A program made the translations under genes and the position numbers. Shown one piece after another: positions 9,713 through 20,046 of a DNA stretch of 64,000 nt (position 1 is its first letter; each line of letters begins with the position of its first letter). Under the pieces are notes generated by a model. That model saw only the letters and a list, made by a program, of their open reading frames with translations. It ran no database searches and was not told the origin of the DNA. This DNA comes from Pseudoalteromonas arctica A 37-1-2. Its GTDB lineage: Bacteria > Pseudomonadota > Gammaproteobacteria > Enterobacterales > Alteromonadaceae. The DNA is taken from NCBI RefSeq assembly GCF_000238395.3, contig NZ_CP011025.1:3224001-3288000 (forward strand), in the 5' to 3' direction.

Positions 9713-10180
9713 ATGGCATTTACAACAACCTACACACTAGATAAACCTTACTTTTACGAGTGCTTTGATGAGTCACTCCCCTACAGTAAGCGCGCTAAAC
9801 CTAAGTACTTTTTACTTGTACTCCTCGTTGCGCTTGGTTTATTTGGCATTTATGTTTTAAACGATCATTACTTAGGATCGTTTATGATCATGCTAGGTGT
9901 ACTAGAGTGCGTCGCTTTTTACTATCGCAGACCTTGGTGGGTAACCAGACAAATGCTCAGCAGAGCGTCAGGTTCAGAGGTAACACTTACCTTTGATGAA
10001 GAAGGCATTAAATCGGCTAATCATTACAAAAGCTTTCAGCTAACTTGGCAAGACATAAGCGAAGTAATAGATACTCAGCAAGGTATTATTATTAAAAATA
10101 AAAGCGGAATGCAGTACATTTCAAAACAAATACTAACCCCAGAAACACTCGTTTTTATAAACAAAAAAGCCACTCAGTGA
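9713..10180 (+). CDS. YcxB-like membrane protein
   Basis: A 155-residue protein of unknown function. The first third is polar, two adjacent hydrophobic helices follow (about residues 30-70), then a soluble C-terminal domain with the pattern VTLTFDEEGI, SFQLTWQDISEV and a beta-rich end typical of YcxB-like domains. The stop codon is inside the terminator hairpin. Monocistronic, just beyond the IS4 element. Confidence 0.7.
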   Translation: MAFTTTYTLDKPYFYECFDESLPYSKRAKPKYFLLVLLVALGLFGIYVLNDHYLGSFMIMLGVLECVAFYYRRPWWVTRQMLSRASGSEVTLTFDEEGIKSANHYKSFQLTWQDISEVIDTQQGIIIKNKSGMQYISKQILTPETLVFINKKATQ

Positions 10181-10190
10181 GTGGCTTTTT
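10164..10190 (+). terminator. Intrinsic terminator overlapping stop codon
   Basis: A perfect 13-bp inverted repeat (10164-10176 with 10178-10190) with A and T tracts. It contains the TGA at 10178-10180. Confidence 0.88.
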
Positions 10191-10230
10191 GACTAGTTGA
10201 GTTAATTACTCAACTACGTATACGTGTTGA

Positions 10231-10422
10231 TTAAGCATTGCCCGGATTAGGGTTCGACTTTTCAGCTTGTATGCGCATGTAAATCTCTTCACGATGCACT
10301 GATACGTCTTTTGGTGCATTAACACCGATTCGAACTTGATTTCCTTTAACACCTAGAACAGTAACTGTTACTTCGTCACCAATCATTAGGGTTTCACCTA
10401 CTCTACGAGTTAGTATTAGCAT
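10231..10422 (-). CDS. csrA: Carbon storage regulator CsrA
   Basis: RNA-binding post-transcriptional regulator that binds GGA motifs in mRNA leaders. The 63 residues start [18 protein letters not shown] and contain the conserved VRIGV and VHREEIY strands. The longer frame begins upstream at 10443, but ATG 10422 is chosen because GGAG lies eight bases upstream and all CsrA proteins start at this Met. It follows lysC by 91 bases. In enterobacteria csrA is flanked by the serV-argVYZQ tRNA cluster; here that cluster is 26 kb away. Confidence 0.97.
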   Translation of the reverse strand: MLILTRRVGETLMIGDEVTVTVLGVKGNQVRIGVNAPKDVSVHREEIYMRIQAEKSNPNPGNA

Positions 10423-10513
10423 TCTCTTGCTCCCATGTTCCAATAAAAATTATAAGATTCCGCTTAAACATACTAATGAAAATTAGACTGAAAAGTAAGT
10501 AAAAACTCTCAAT

Positions 10514-11731
10514 CTATCCATTTTCTGTTAAAAATGCTTTGTGTAATGCACGAACTGCCAACTCTAGGTACTTTTCATCTATTAAAACTGAAATTTTGAT
10601 CTCAGAAGTCGAGACTAAAACCACATTAATATTTTCCTGCGCTAATGCATCAAAAAATAAACTTGCTACACCAGAATGCGATTTCATACCCATTCCAACA
10701 GCAGAAACTTTAGCGACTGTTGGTAATCCGCTTATATTTTGAGCACTGAGTTGAGCTTGATCTTCGCTCAATAATTCAAGTGCTTGCAGATAATCATTCG
10801 AGTGCACAGTAAAAGCATAGTCTATTTTTTCAAAGATATGATTAACTTGATTAATCATATCTATTTCGATGCCATTATCAGCAAAAAGTTTCAATATTTT
10901 TGAAAGATATTGCGTACCGCTTGGCACACCATCTACTTTAATTAAACATTCGTCACGATTAAACGCAATCCCCGATACCACCTTGCTTGGCATATCGTTC
11001 TCCTCAAAACTTATTAATGTGCCTTCATCAGGATTAAAACTAGAAAGCACCCTAAGTGGCACATTGTGTCTACCTGCAGCTTCTACCGAGCGAATATGCA
11101 AAACTTTCGCCCCTAAACTTGCCAGCTCTAGCATTTCGGCAAAAGTAACTTGGCTCATTCTGCGCGCGTTAGGCTCAACACGAGGATCTGTAGTATATAC
11201 GCCATCAACGTCTGTATAGATCTGGCATTCGTCGGCTTTTATAGCCGCTGCTATTTCTACAGCCGATGTATCGGTGCCACCACGGCCAAGGGTTGTAATA
11301 TTGCCCTCAATATCACGCCCCTGAAAGCCAGCAATAATAGCAATACGATTATGCTCAAGCTCATGCTTTAAGCGCGTAGCAGCAACCTCAGCAATACGAG
11401 CTTTACCAAACATGTTGTCGGTTAGAATATTGACTTGATCGGCTAATAAGCTTACAGCTGAATGACCACGTTTGATAATAGCCATAGCAAGCAGTGATAC
11501 AGAAACCTGCTCTCCGGTGCTAATAAGTACATCTAGTTCACGGCTACTCGGGCGAGTATCAATTTGTTTGGCGAGGTTAATTAAGCGGTTGGTTTCTCCC
11601 GACATAGCAGAGAGAACCACAACCACTTGATGTCCTTGTTGTCTGGTTTTAACAACAAGGTCGGCGACTGCTTCAATTCGCTCTATTGAGCCGACCGAAG
11701 TGCCACCGAATTTTTGAACAATAAGCGCCAC
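10514..11731 (-). CDS. lysC: Aspartate kinase
   Basis: Phosphorylates aspartate, the first step to lysine, threonine and methionine. The 405-residue monofunctional enzyme has the N-terminal kinase motif KFGGTSVGS, the substrate loops FQGRD and TLGRGGTDTSA, and two C-terminal ACT domains (about 265-400) expected to bind an inhibitory amino acid. The size fits the class II LysC form (about 405-410 residues) rather than the 449-residue E. coli form. Six bases separate it from alaS, so they are cotranscribed. Confidence 0.95.
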   Translation of the reverse strand: MALIVQKFGGTSVGSIERIEAVADLVVKTRQQGHQVVVVLSAMSGETNRLINLAKQIDTRPSSRELDVLISTGEQVSVSLLAMAIIKRGHSAVSLLADQVNILTDNMFGKARIAEVAATRLKHELEHNRIAIIAGFQGRDIEGNITTLGRGGTDTSAVEIAAAIKADECQIYTDVDGVYTTDPRVEPNARRMSQVTFAEMLELASLGAKVLHIRSVEAAGRHNVPLRVLSSFNPDEGTLISFEENDMPSKVVSGIAFNRDECLIKVDGVPSGTQYLSKILKLFADNGIEIDMINQVNHIFEKIDYAFTVHSNDYLQALELLSEDQAQLSAQNISGLPTVAKVSAVGMGMKSHSGVASLFFDALAQENINVVLVSTSEIKISVLIDEKYLELAVRALHKAFLTENG

Positions 11732-11737
11732 TTAGGC

Positions 11738-14338
11738 TTAAGTACGCTCAGTTAACCAAGCTGTAACGCTATCTAGTGCAGCAGCAAGGTTTTGTGGCTC
11801 ACTACCACCGGCTTGTGCCATATCTGGACGACCGCCACCTTTACCACCAACTTGACCTGCCATGTGATTAACTAATTCACCGGCTTTTACTTTGCCTGTT
11901 AAGTCTTTCGTTACACCGGCAATTAGGCTTACTTTATCGCCACTGGCAACACCCAGTGCAATAACACCTGAGCCAATCTTGTTTTTAAGGTCATCAACCA
12001 TACCGCGAAGCGCTTTAGATTCAGTACCTTCAACGTTTGCTACAAGTAGCTTAACGCCATTAATTTCAACAATCGAATCAAGTAAAGACGCGCCCGCTGC
12101 ACTTGCTAGCTTATCACTAAGCTGTGCAATTTGCTTTTCAAGGCCTTTAGATTTTTCAAGCAACGCAGTTACTTTTTCAAGTACCGATGCGCTATCGCCT
12201 TTAACTAAAGCTGCAACATCGCTAAGTTGTTGCTCTTGCTCGCTAACGTACGCTACAGCATCTGCACCGGTTACGGCTTCAATACGGCGAACACCTGCGG
12301 CAATACCACTTTCAGATACAATTTTGAATAAACCAATATCGCCAGCGCGCTCAACGTGAGTACCACCACAAAGCTCAATAGAGTACTCGCCAATAGTAAC
12401 TACACGTACTTCGTCATCGTACTTTTCGCCAAACAATGCCATAGCACCTTTCGCTTTAGCATCATCAATAGCCATAAGCTCAGTATTAAGTGCAAAGTTA
12501 CGACGAATTTCGTCATTAACTACACGCTCAATTTCACGTAGCTCATCTTTAGTAACTGCTTCAAAATGCGAAAAGTCAAAACGTAAACGATCAGGCTGAA
12601 CAAGCGAGCCTTTTTGGCCTACATGGTCACCTAATAGTTGGCGTAGTGCTTCGTGTAAAATATGCGTAGCTGTGTGGTTTTTCTTGATGCTATCGCGGCG
12701 CGTATCATCAATAGTTGCGTCAACTTTGTCATTAACACCAATACGGCCTTGTACAGTACCGTGGTGAGCAAAAGCATTACCAAGCTTAGTGGTATTAGTA
12801 ACATTAAATTCGCCACCAGCAACTGTAATAGTACCCGTGTCACCCGTTTGACCACCTGATTCAGCGTAAAACGGTGTGCGGTCTAGTACTACAATACCTT
12901 GTTGACCATCTTCTAATAACTGAACAGCTTCGCCACCGGCAAAAATTTCAATAACGGTCGCGCTGTAATGTGTACTGTCGTAACCTTTAAAGTCAGTGTG
13001 TTTATCTGATTTTAATTGGTCATTGTAATCTGCACCAAATTTACCTGCTTGCTGCGCTGTTTTACGTTGTACAGCCATACACTCTTCAAAGCCTTGATGA
13101 TCAATAGTCATCTGGCGCTCACGCGCAACATCGGCCGTTAAATCAGCTGGAAAACCATACGTGTCGTAAAGTTTAAATACTAAGTCGCCCGGTATAATAT
13201 CGCCTTTAAGGTCGCTTAGGCTTTCTTCTAAAATAGCTAAGCCACGTTCAAGTGTTTTACCAAACTGTTCTTCTTCAATGCGTAATACTTTTTCGATAAT
13301 TTCTTGTTGCTTAGCAAGCTCAGGGTACGCTTGACCCATTTGCTCAATTAGCGCAGCAACTAATTTATAGAAAAACGAACCTTGTGCACCTAATTTGTTA
13401 CCGTGGCGCACAGCACGACGAATAATACGGCGCAGTACATAACCACGGCCTTCGTTAGATGGCATAACACCGTCTGAGATTAAAAACGCACACGAACGAA
13501 TGTGATCGGCCACTACGCGTAGTGACTTATCGTCCATGTCTTGTGCATTAGTAACACTTGCAGCAGCAGCAATTAAGCCTTGGAATAAATCGATTTCGTA
13601 GTTTGAATGCACGCCCTGCAAAATAGCAGAAATACGCTCAAGGCCCATTCCCGTATCAACAGATTGCTTAGGTAGAGGCAACATTGTACCGTCGCTTTGA
13701 CGGTTGTATTGCATAAATACAAGGTTCCAAATTTCGATGAAACGGTCGCCGTCTTCCTCAGGAGAGCCCGGAGGACCGCCCCAAATATGCTCGCCGTGAT
13801 CATAAAATATTTCAGAACACGGACCACACGGGCCAGTATCGCCCATAGACCAAAAGTTGTCTGAGGTCGCAATACGAATAATACGATCCTCTGGTAAGCC
13901 AATTTCGTTAGCCCAGTAACCAAATGCTTCTTCATCATCATGATAAATAGTTACTAAAAGTTTTTCTTTAGGTAGGCTTACTACCTCAGTTAAAAACTCC
14001 CATGCAAACTTAATCGCGTCTTGCTTAAAGTAATCACCAAAGCTGAAGTTACCTAACATTTCAAAAAATGTATGGTGGCGAGCAGTGTAGCCTACGTTTT
14101 CTAAATCGTTATGCTTACCGCCAGCACGTACACAGCGCTGCGAGCTTGTCGCACGTGTATAAGGGCGGCTTTCTGCGCCTAAAAATACATCTTTAAATTG
14201 CACCATGCCGGCATTGTTAAATAACAACGTGGCATCGTTACCCGGTATAAGCGAGCTAGAAGGTACTATTTGATGTTGCTTGCTGGCAAAAAAGTCTAAA
14301 AACTGTTGCCTAATTTGTGCGGTAGTCATGTGCTGCAT
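11738..14338 (-). CDS. alaS: Alanyl-tRNA synthetase
   Basis: Charges tRNA-Ala and edits mischarged Ser and Gly. The 866 residues include the class II core from [14 protein letters not shown], the tRNA-recognition domain, the editing-domain zinc motif with HTATH and CGGTHV, and the C-terminal Gly-rich segment [15 protein letters not shown]. Full length for the family. Start ATG 14338 has AGGTGAG eight bases upstream; an in-frame ATG nine bases later is possible. recX lies 19 bases upstream and lysC follows. Confidence 0.97.
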   Translation of the reverse strand: MQHMTTAQIRQQFLDFFASKQHQIVPSSSLIPGNDATLLFNNAGMVQFKDVFLGAESRPYTRATSSQRCVRAGGKHNDLENVGYTARHHTFFEMLGNFSFGDYFKQDAIKFAWEFLTEVVSLPKEKLLVTIYHDDEEAFGYWANEIGLPEDRIIRIATSDNFWSMGDTGPCGPCSEIFYDHGEHIWGGPPGSPEEDGDRFIEIWNLVFMQYNRQSDGTMLPLPKQSVDTGMGLERISAILQGVHSNYEIDLFQGLIAAAASVTNAQDMDDKSLRVVADHIRSCAFLISDGVMPSNEGRGYVLRRIIRRAVRHGNKLGAQGSFFYKLVAALIEQMGQAYPELAKQQEIIEKVLRIEEEQFGKTLERGLAILEESLSDLKGDIIPGDLVFKLYDTYGFPADLTADVARERQMTIDHQGFEECMAVQRKTAQQAGKFGADYNDQLKSDKHTDFKGYDSTHYSATVIEIFAGGEAVQLLEDGQQGIVVLDRTPFYAESGGQTGDTGTITVAGGEFNVTNTTKLGNAFAHHGTVQGRIGVNDKVDATIDDTRRDSIKKNHTATHILHEALRQLLGDHVGQKGSLVQPDRLRFDFSHFEAVTKDELREIERVVNDEIRRNFALNTELMAIDDAKAKGAMALFGEKYDDEVRVVTIGEYSIELCGGTHVERAGDIGLFKIVSESGIAAGVRRIEAVTGADAVAYVSEQEQQLSDVAALVKGDSASVLEKVTALLEKSKGLEKQIAQLSDKLASAAGASLLDSIVEINGVKLLVANVEGTESKALRGMVDDLKNKIGSGVIALGVASGDKVSLIAGVTKDLTGKVKAGELVNHMAGQVGGKGGGRPDMAQAGGSEPQNLAAALDSVTAWLTERT

Positions 14339-14357
14339 TTGAAAGTCTCACCTGTAT

Positions 14358-14810
14358 TTACTGTGCTTGCATTGCAAAATTAATTTCATCGTAGCTAAAA
14401 CCCCGATACATTAAGTAGCGCACGCGCTTAGCTTTATCTTTGTAATCGAGATCGGCCGGTGTATTCGAATATTTTTTATTGTACGCATCCTGCGCAAGCT
14501 CAAACCAATCTACTTCAAGCTCTTCAACTACTAATTCAAGTAGCGAACGATCAATCCCTTTGCCCATAGCTTCGCTTTGTATTCGCTTAAGCCCGTGGCA
14601 TTTAAATATGTGTTTTCTTACAAAGCCTTCACAGTATCGCTGCTCGTTAATAAAATTATGCTTTTCGCACCAATCAAGCAGCGTTTCAATAAACTCTTCT
14701 GTCGCTTCTTTTTGCTGTAATTTGAGCGTTAACTCTCGACGCGAATATTCTTGGCGCCCTAGTAACCAAAGTACATAGTTTTTTAGTTTTTGCTTTAATT
14801 TATCATCCAT
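14358..14810 (-). CDS. recX: Regulatory protein RecX
   Basis: Modulator of RecA filaments. The 150 residues show the RecX repeats: LLGRQEYSRRELTLKL, then a second three-helix unit with KHNFINEQRYCEGFVR and the C-terminal RVRYLMYRGFSYDEI. Its ATG overlaps the upstream membrane-protein stop by one base (TAATG), so translation is coupled. The usual recA partner is not in the window. Confidence 0.9.
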   Translation of the reverse strand: MDDKLKQKLKNYVLWLLGRQEYSRRELTLKLQQKEATEEFIETLLDWCEKHNFINEQRYCEGFVRKHIFKCHGLKRIQSEAMGKGIDRSLLELVVEELEVDWFELAQDAYNKKYSNTPADLDYKDKAKRVRYLMYRGFSYDEINFAMQAQ

Positions 14811-15598
14811 TAAGCGTCAAAACGCCCGCTTGTTTCACTGCTAAGTGGCTTAACATTAATGTCGTCACTTGGTGGTACAACAGGCATAAAAATGGCTTGA
14901 TAAGATACAAAAAAGCTAATGTAGCAAATCGGCATTAAAATCAACAGTGGTAAGAACGATAAGAACATCGAAAGCGCCATAAATAATGCGCAAATAAGGC
15001 CAAAAACGCCAAGTGGCAAAATGTTATGATAAAACACCATTAACGATTTTTTAAGCGCCGTTAAAATACGTGTTTCTTTACTAAAATAAACAAGCGGTAC
15101 AGCGTAAGCAAACGCCGTTAAATAAATTAGCATTGCCATAAAAAACAAAATTACATTCGCGCCCGAAATACTCTCAAGCATTTGTTCAAGTGCTACGTTT
15201 GGATCTAGTCCTGGTTGGCTCATAACAGCTACTGCATCGGCAAACAAGCCATTAGCAAGTAACGCCATTAAAATGCCCGCCCCCATTTGATAAAGTGCTA
15301 AACGCAATAACCCTAAGCGATTTCCCTTAGCCGTAAATGGCTTGAGAATATCGGCTAGCATAATTTTTCCGCCCTGCTGCTTACTAAGCACCGCTTGGTA
15401 AAACCCTGCGGTTAAAAATGGCGTAGCTAGTGCTGCTACTACTTGCAGCAGCGGTAAAAATAAAGACAGCAGCCCTACAATACCAATAAATAAATGCATA
15501 AAAATAAAGGTTGCTGGCTGGGTTTTAAAAATAAGCCATCCGGCTTTTAACCACTTTAGCCCTGCATCGGCTTTAAAAATTCGTAATTGTGTAGACAT
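14810..15598 (-). CDS. Multi-pass membrane protein, BPSS1780-like
   Basis: About 262 residues with roughly five to six hydrophobic helices, starting MSTQLRIFKADAGLKWLKAGW. The pattern of an amphipathic start (xxAGxxWLxxGWxxF), paired helices and a conserved Phe-rich end is that of BPSS1780-type inner-membrane proteins of unknown function. The open frame extends to a GTG at 15625, but ATG 15598 is preferred because AAGAG lies just upstream and the GTG sits inside a hairpin. Confidence 0.65.
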   Translation of the reverse strand: MSTQLRIFKADAGLKWLKAGWLIFKTQPATFIFMHLFIGIVGLLSLFLPLLQVVAALATPFLTAGFYQAVLSKQQGGKIMLADILKPFTAKGNRLGLLRLALYQMGAGILMALLANGLFADAVAVMSQPGLDPNVALEQMLESISGANVILFFMAMLIYLTAFAYAVPLVYFSKETRILTALKKSLMVFYHNILPLGVFGLICALFMALSMFLSFLPLLILMPICYISFFVSYQAIFMPVVPPSDDINVKPLSSETSGRFDA

Positions 15599-15622
15599 AC
15601 TTGCTCTTAATTTAAAACGAAA

Positions 15623-15645
15623 CACGCCAAGTATAACTTGGCGTG
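15623..15645 (-). terminator. Inverted repeat after ribA, weak terminator
   Basis: A perfect 10-bp stem (15623-15632 with 15636-15645) with 3-base loop, followed on the minus strand by TTTCGTTTT. It lies between the ribA stop and the next gene, so it could attenuate read-through rather than fully terminate. Confidence 0.5.
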
Positions 15646-15679
15646 AGGGGGTATTAATAGACGAAACGTAATTAAATGA

Positions 15680-16303
15680 TTAAGGTTTTTTAATTTTCTT
15701 AATATCTAACATATGCGCGCCATGCTTAATTTTTGTTTCTAGGTACGATTTATTACCCGCAACACCCGCTTTAATGTGCGCATGCGTGCCCACAACCGAG
15801 TCAACATTAATACCGGCATCTTTTAGTGCGTTAAGCTTTTTAGGATTATTGGTCATTAATTTAACGTGGTTTAAATTAAGCGCATTAAGCATTAACACAG
15901 CATCCGAAAAGTCACGTAAATCATCAGCAAAGCCTAAATGATTATTAGCTTCGTAGGTGTTCATACCTTGCGATTGCAATACGTAAGCATCAATTTTGTT
16001 GTATAAACCAATGCCACGACCTTCTTGGCGTAAATACAATAAAATACCGCCTTGCTCGTGCATCATTTCAATACATTCATTTAGCTGCTCGCCGCAATCA
16101 CAACGCGATGAGTAAAATACATCACCTGTTAAACACTCTGAATGCATACGAATAAGCGGTACATCTTGCTCTGTATCAGCGTTGTTAAACACCATAGCAA
16201 TATGTTCTTTACCATCTTTTAAATCAGTAAATGAGATTATTTCTGCAGGGATATCACTATTTCTGCCAACATTAAGCTGGACTCTTGCTCTTACTTGCGC
16301 CAC
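15680..16303 (-). CDS. ribA: GTP cyclohydrolase II
   Basis: Opens GTP to start riboflavin synthesis. The 207 residues have the zinc site C-x10-C-x-C ([14 protein letters not shown], about residues 58-71), the catalytic [10 protein letters not shown] and the C-terminal MTNNPKKL loop. It is the stand-alone RibA form, not fused to RibB. The start [13 protein letters not shown] is typical for the alteromonad and pseudomonad branch. Confidence 0.96.
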   Translation of the reverse strand: MAQVRARVQLNVGRNSDIPAEIISFTDLKDGKEHIAMVFNNADTEQDVPLIRMHSECLTGDVFYSSRCDCGEQLNECIEMMHEQGGILLYLRQEGRGIGLYNKIDAYVLQSQGMNTYEANNHLGFADDLRDFSDAVLMLNALNLNHVKLMTNNPKKLNALKDAGINVDSVVGTHAHIKAGVAGNKSYLETKIKHGAHMLDIKKIKKP

Positions 16304-16554
16304 GACAAATCCAAATATTTAAATAACTACGACACGACAATAAAGTGATAATATCACAAAATAGGATAAATACACCGTAGTACAAGACTGTTTATGGCAA
16401 TTATATGGCGACGACAGGCGTTATTTTCAATGATTGTTAAGCAATTAATAACCCGAATATTACAACTTCGCTTGTTTACTTTAATTTACCTAAAATAATG
16501 ACAGGCCTTGATAGTTTTGGTAGTTTTATGGGCTAATAAATAATAGGGATTATT

Positions 16555-17667
16555 ATGAAGCACCAACAGCTCGCCATATCAATAGGATTAAGCTTATTAG
16601 CCTTTGCTAACTACACTTTCGCAAACCAAGTAAATAGCATTCAAGTTGTATCTGCAAACGCCGAAGAAACTGACTCAGCATTTGTTGCAGCCAAAGAACA
16701 AGCTGAAAAAGAAGCACAACTTGCCTATCAAAAAGGGCTCGCTCTATATGGAGAAAATAGCAATGAAACAGCAAAGCTTGCTATTAACTACGCCGAAGCC
16801 ATCAATAATTATACTTCAAAGAACATTATGGTTATAGGGAATGGCAATGAAGAGAAACGGTTTGATTTGTATTCACAGGCCCACCGTATTTTAGTTAAAA
16901 ACTATGGTGAAAACTCAATAGAGACTATGGATACGCTACTAGCCAAAGCCACTCATACCAATAAATCACACATCGCAGTCAAAAACTTTAAGCAACTCAT
17001 TAAAATCGCTGAATTACAAAATAACCCAGGCCTTGTCGCCAACATGCAATTTGAAGCTGCAGAAACATTACTTTATAGGTTTAGCCATAGCGAATACTCT
17101 TTAGCGAAAATATACGCTCAAGATGCAGATAAATATTACCAAGCCCAGCTACCTGATAATGCAGTAGAGCGTATAAAGTCTGACCTTTTAATGGTTTCAT
17201 TTGAGAGTGGCCGTAAAGATTACGACAAAGCAACTAAAAGGCTAAACCGTATAGTTGGCTTATTTGATAAATATAAAAATTTAGATCAAAGCTTTGAGCT
17301 TAATGCGCATGTAGGCTTAGTTCAGCTATATGAAAAACAAGATGAAAGCGATAAAGCGACTAAACACGCCTTAGCCTTTGCTAAAAATACGCAGTGGGAA
17401 AATACCTCAGAGCAAAATCCACTCTATATAATCGATCCTATATACCCTCGCGGAGAATATAAAAGTCATGTAATAGTTATATTAGAGATTACTGTTGATA
17501 CCCATGGCTTTGTGAAAAATCCTAAGGTTATTAGTTCTGAAGGTTCTAAAGCGTTTGAAAAATCAGCGATAGCCGCTGTTAAACAATGGCGTTACGCTCC
17601 AAAGTTTAAAAATGGAAAACCTGTAAATGCAACAACTCAAGCTGAACTGTATTTTGAACGCCTTTAA
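16555..17667 (+). CDS. Secreted TonB-C-domain protein, paralogue 1
   Basis: A 370-residue protein with an N-terminal signal peptide (about residues 1-23, ending TFANQ), a helical, TPR-like middle (about 30-270) and a TonB C-terminal domain at about 290-370 recognisable by YP, VDTHGFVKNPKVISSEG, FEKSAIAAVKQWRYAPKF. It lacks the proline-rich spacer and permanent anchor of real TonB, so energy transduction is doubtful; a periplasmic scaffold or binding role is more likely. A near-identical leader and related gene follow. Confidence 0.75.
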   Translation: MKHQQLAISIGLSLLAFANYTFANQVNSIQVVSANAEETDSAFVAAKEQAEKEAQLAYQKGLALYGENSNETAKLAINYAEAINNYTSKNIMVIGNGNEEKRFDLYSQAHRILVKNYGENSIETMDTLLAKATHTNKSHIAVKNFKQLIKIAELQNNPGLVANMQFEAAETLLYRFSHSEYSLAKIYAQDADKYYQAQLPDNAVERIKSDLLMVSFESGRKDYDKATKRLNRIVGLFDKYKNLDQSFELNAHVGLVQLYEKQDESDKATKHALAFAKNTQWENTSEQNPLYIIDPIYPRGEYKSHVIVILEITVDTHGFVKNPKVISSEGSKAFEKSAIAAVKQWRYAPKFKNGKPVNATTQAELYFERL

Positions 17668-17761
17668 GTAGTTTTACCATTCAGTCAAAAATTATAATTA
17701 ATAAGAAAACGATTGTAATTACGTCAACCTAGTTTCAATTTAAAAGTTAATAGGGATTATT

Positions 17762-18877
17762 ATGAAACGTCAGCAACTCGCTTTATTTACAGGCTTAAGT
17801 TTGTCTGTTTTAAGCGCAACAACTTTAAGCACTACAGCACTTGCAAGCCAAGTAAAAGATCCTCAAACAGTATTTAGCCAGGCATATCAAAGCTATTTAG
17901 CAGCAGTTAAAGCAAACAAAAACGTACAACAAACTGCCAAGCTTGCTTACACATCGGGTAAAACTGTTTATGGCGAAAGCTCAGATAACACCGCTAACTT
18001 AGCTATTAACTACGCAAAAGCCATTAAAGGCTACGGCGATGAGCTAAACGAGCAGCTTTATACCCTTTATAACGAAGCCCATACTATTTTAGCTGCAAAC
18101 CACGGCAAACAATCAATAGAAACAGTAGATGCACTGCTCGGCCAAGCTAACTACACAACATCGGCATATCAAGCAGCTAACTTTTTAGAACAAGTAATTG
18201 AAATAGCTAAAACACAAAATAATCCTAAGTTTGTAGCCGACATGAAACTAGAAGCGGCAACGCTATTGGCTAAAAAGCATAGCCACAAAAAATACCGTGA
18301 AGCTAAAAACTACCTAGAAGAAGCCGACGAATACTACCGTGAAAATATTCCGAGTAGCTCGGTAGAGCAAATTAAAGCCAATTTTTTAATAGCCTCATTT
18401 GCCGAAGGTAGCAAAAAATATAACCGAGCAATTGAGCGCTTAAATAATATAGTTACGGCATTTGACGATAACTTAAGCTTTGATCACAGTGCTGAGCTAA
18501 CTGCTCACTCAAAACTTGTAGGTCTGTACGAAAAACAAGGTAAAAGCGAAGAAGCAACTAAACATTGCCTAGCTATCGCTCAAATGGTGCCATGGAAAGA
18601 ATCACAAGAGCAAACACCACTCTATCGTGTTAATCCTAAATATCCAGCGCATAAAGCCCGATTTAGTACCGATGGTAGCGTTGTTATGGAGTTTGAGGTA
18701 GACACCGCAGGCTTTGTAAAAAACCTAAAAGTGCTTAGTTCTGAAGGTGGCAACGCATTTGAAAAGTCAGCCCAAGCAGCTGTTGAGCAATGGCGTTACG
18801 CACCAAAGTTCGAAAATGGTAAACCCGTTAGCGCTATTTCTCAGGTACAACTCGACTTTAAAATTAACCGTCACTAA
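17762..18877 (+). CDS. Secreted TonB-C-domain protein, paralogue 2
   Basis: A 371-residue tandem paralogue of the preceding gene: same signal peptide type (ending TALASQ), same helical middle with ANLAINYAKAI and FLEQVIEIAKTQNNP, and the same TonB C-terminal domain (VDTAGFVKNLKVLSSEGG, QWRYAPKFENGKPV). Both genes have TAATAGGGATTATT directly before the ATG, so coding and leader duplicated together. Function unknown. Confidence 0.75.
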   Translation: MKRQQLALFTGLSLSVLSATTLSTTALASQVKDPQTVFSQAYQSYLAAVKANKNVQQTAKLAYTSGKTVYGESSDNTANLAINYAKAIKGYGDELNEQLYTLYNEAHTILAANHGKQSIETVDALLGQANYTTSAYQAANFLEQVIEIAKTQNNPKFVADMKLEAATLLAKKHSHKKYREAKNYLEEADEYYRENIPSSSVEQIKANFLIASFAEGSKKYNRAIERLNNIVTAFDDNLSFDHSAELTAHSKLVGLYEKQGKSEEATKHCLAIAQMVPWKESQEQTPLYRVNPKYPAHKARFSTDGSVVMEFEVDTAGFVKNLKVLSSEGGNAFEKSAQAAVEQWRYAPKFENGKPVSAISQVQLDFKINRH

Positions 18878-18889
18878 AAGCGGCTCATT

Positions 18890-18914
18890 AAAAAAGGCGC
18901 TTTGCGCCTTTTTT
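18890..18914 (+). terminator. Bidirectional intrinsic terminator
   Basis: An 11-bp perfect stem (18890-18900 with 18904-18914), TTT loop, A6 and T6 flanks; serves the paralogue pair and the convergent gene ending at 18943. Confidence 0.92.
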
Positions 18915-18942
18915 AAAACTAACTAATACAAAACTCACGTAG

Positions 18943-19452
18943 TTAAAATTCATAACTTACGCTAATACCGCCATCAGCTCTTTCTTCGTTGCTGTCGCTT
19001 GTTTTGCCATAGCCCACATCTAGCTCTAATCTAAAACCAGCACTGTTCAACCCGTTAAAGTTATAACTGTACGTAAGCCCTATGCCGTTTGTTGTTTCTT
19101 CATCAAAAATACCGCCAATTACACAACCTAGCGTATTCGCAAAGTCAGTTGCTACATCATTAGTTGAACTTTCACACTCTTGGTCTGTATCTCTTGCACC
19201 AATAGCGCCCACAAGTACGCCAAATGCATGCTTTTTATTATCGCTTACTGCTTGTTCAAAACCGGCAGAAAATCCATCATCAAGGCCTAGTTTATAGTTT
19301 GCATACCAGCGTTGTGTGTCGTCGTTAGCCGACAAAGACACTTCAGGAATAACTAAGTAAGGGTAGCCACCCCCAATCGAAAAACTAACATCGTTAGCAA
19401 AAGTAGAACAAGAAGCGATAGATAAAGTGAGTAGTAATATTTTTATTTTCAT
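18943..19452 (-). CDS. Predicted outer-membrane beta-barrel protein
   Basis: A 169-residue protein with a signal peptide (cleavage about residue 19, TFANDV). The mature part alternates polar and hydrophobic residues in Gly/Tyr-rich strands and ends SVSYEF with the terminal Phe used by outer-membrane barrels. Two cysteines (QECES and LGCVIGG) may form a disulfide in a loop. Small barrel of perhaps eight strands; function unknown. Confidence 0.6.
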   Translation of the reverse strand: MKIKILLLTLSIASCSTFANDVSFSIGGGYPYLVIPEVSLSANDDTQRWYANYKLGLDDGFSAGFEQAVSDNKKHAFGVLVGAIGARDTDQECESSTNDVATDFANTLGCVIGGIFDEETTNGIGLTYSYNFNGLNSAGFRLELDVGYGKTSDSNEERADGGISVSYEF

Positions 19453-19551
19453 AAAGTTCCCTTTGAGTAAGCATAAAATGTACTTACTTTAGGAACATCA
19501 TGCAATACGACAAAAAGCTCGTTAAATTTAGCTTTAGTAATAAAATAGGGA

Positions 19552-20001
19552 TTAAATTTTAGCGAGTATTTTATCGCTAGCCGCTTCTATTAAATCGAGC
19601 ACATTTTCAAAGCCATCATCGCCGCCGTAATAAGGATCGGGAATAGCGCTTTGGGCTTGCTCGCCATATTCTAAAAATAGCGCCAGCTTATAGCGTAAAT
19701 GCTCAGGGCATTGCGCTGTTAAATCAGCTAAATTTTGCGTATCGGCCGCTAAAATTAAATCAAACTCAGTAAAGTCGCTTGTACGTACTTTACGCGAATA
19801 AATACCTTTAAAGCTATAACCACGTTTTTCGCCTGCAGCCATTGAGCGACTATCAGGCGTTTTACCTTCGTGGTAACCAATAGTCCCTGCCGAATCCACT
19901 TTAACGTTAACGCCTAGCTTTTTAGCACGGGCTTTTAATACCGCCTCTGCAGTTGGCGAGCGGCAAATATTACCTAAACAAACTATGAGTACTTTTTTCA
20001 T
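19552..20001 (-). CDS. Low-molecular-weight protein-tyrosine phosphatase
   Basis: A 149-residue cytoplasmic phosphatase. The P-loop CLGNICRSP (about residues 8-16) holds the nucleophilic Cys and Arg, and the general-acid Asp lies in DPYYGG (about 121-126). It is not next to a tyrosine kinase or capsule locus here, so it is more likely of the YfkJ-like housekeeping type than Wzb. DUF3087 lies immediately upstream. Confidence 0.92.
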   Translation of the reverse strand: MKKVLIVCLGNICRSPTAEAVLKARAKKLGVNVKVDSAGTIGYHEGKTPDSRSMAAGEKRGYSFKGIYSRKVRTSDFTEFDLILAADTQNLADLTAQCPEHLRYKLALFLEYGEQAQSAIPDPYYGGDDGFENVLDLIEAASDKILAKI

Positions 20002-20046
20002 TAAGGCTCCTCTAACTAATTTAAAAACCTATGTTTTAAAACTGTT

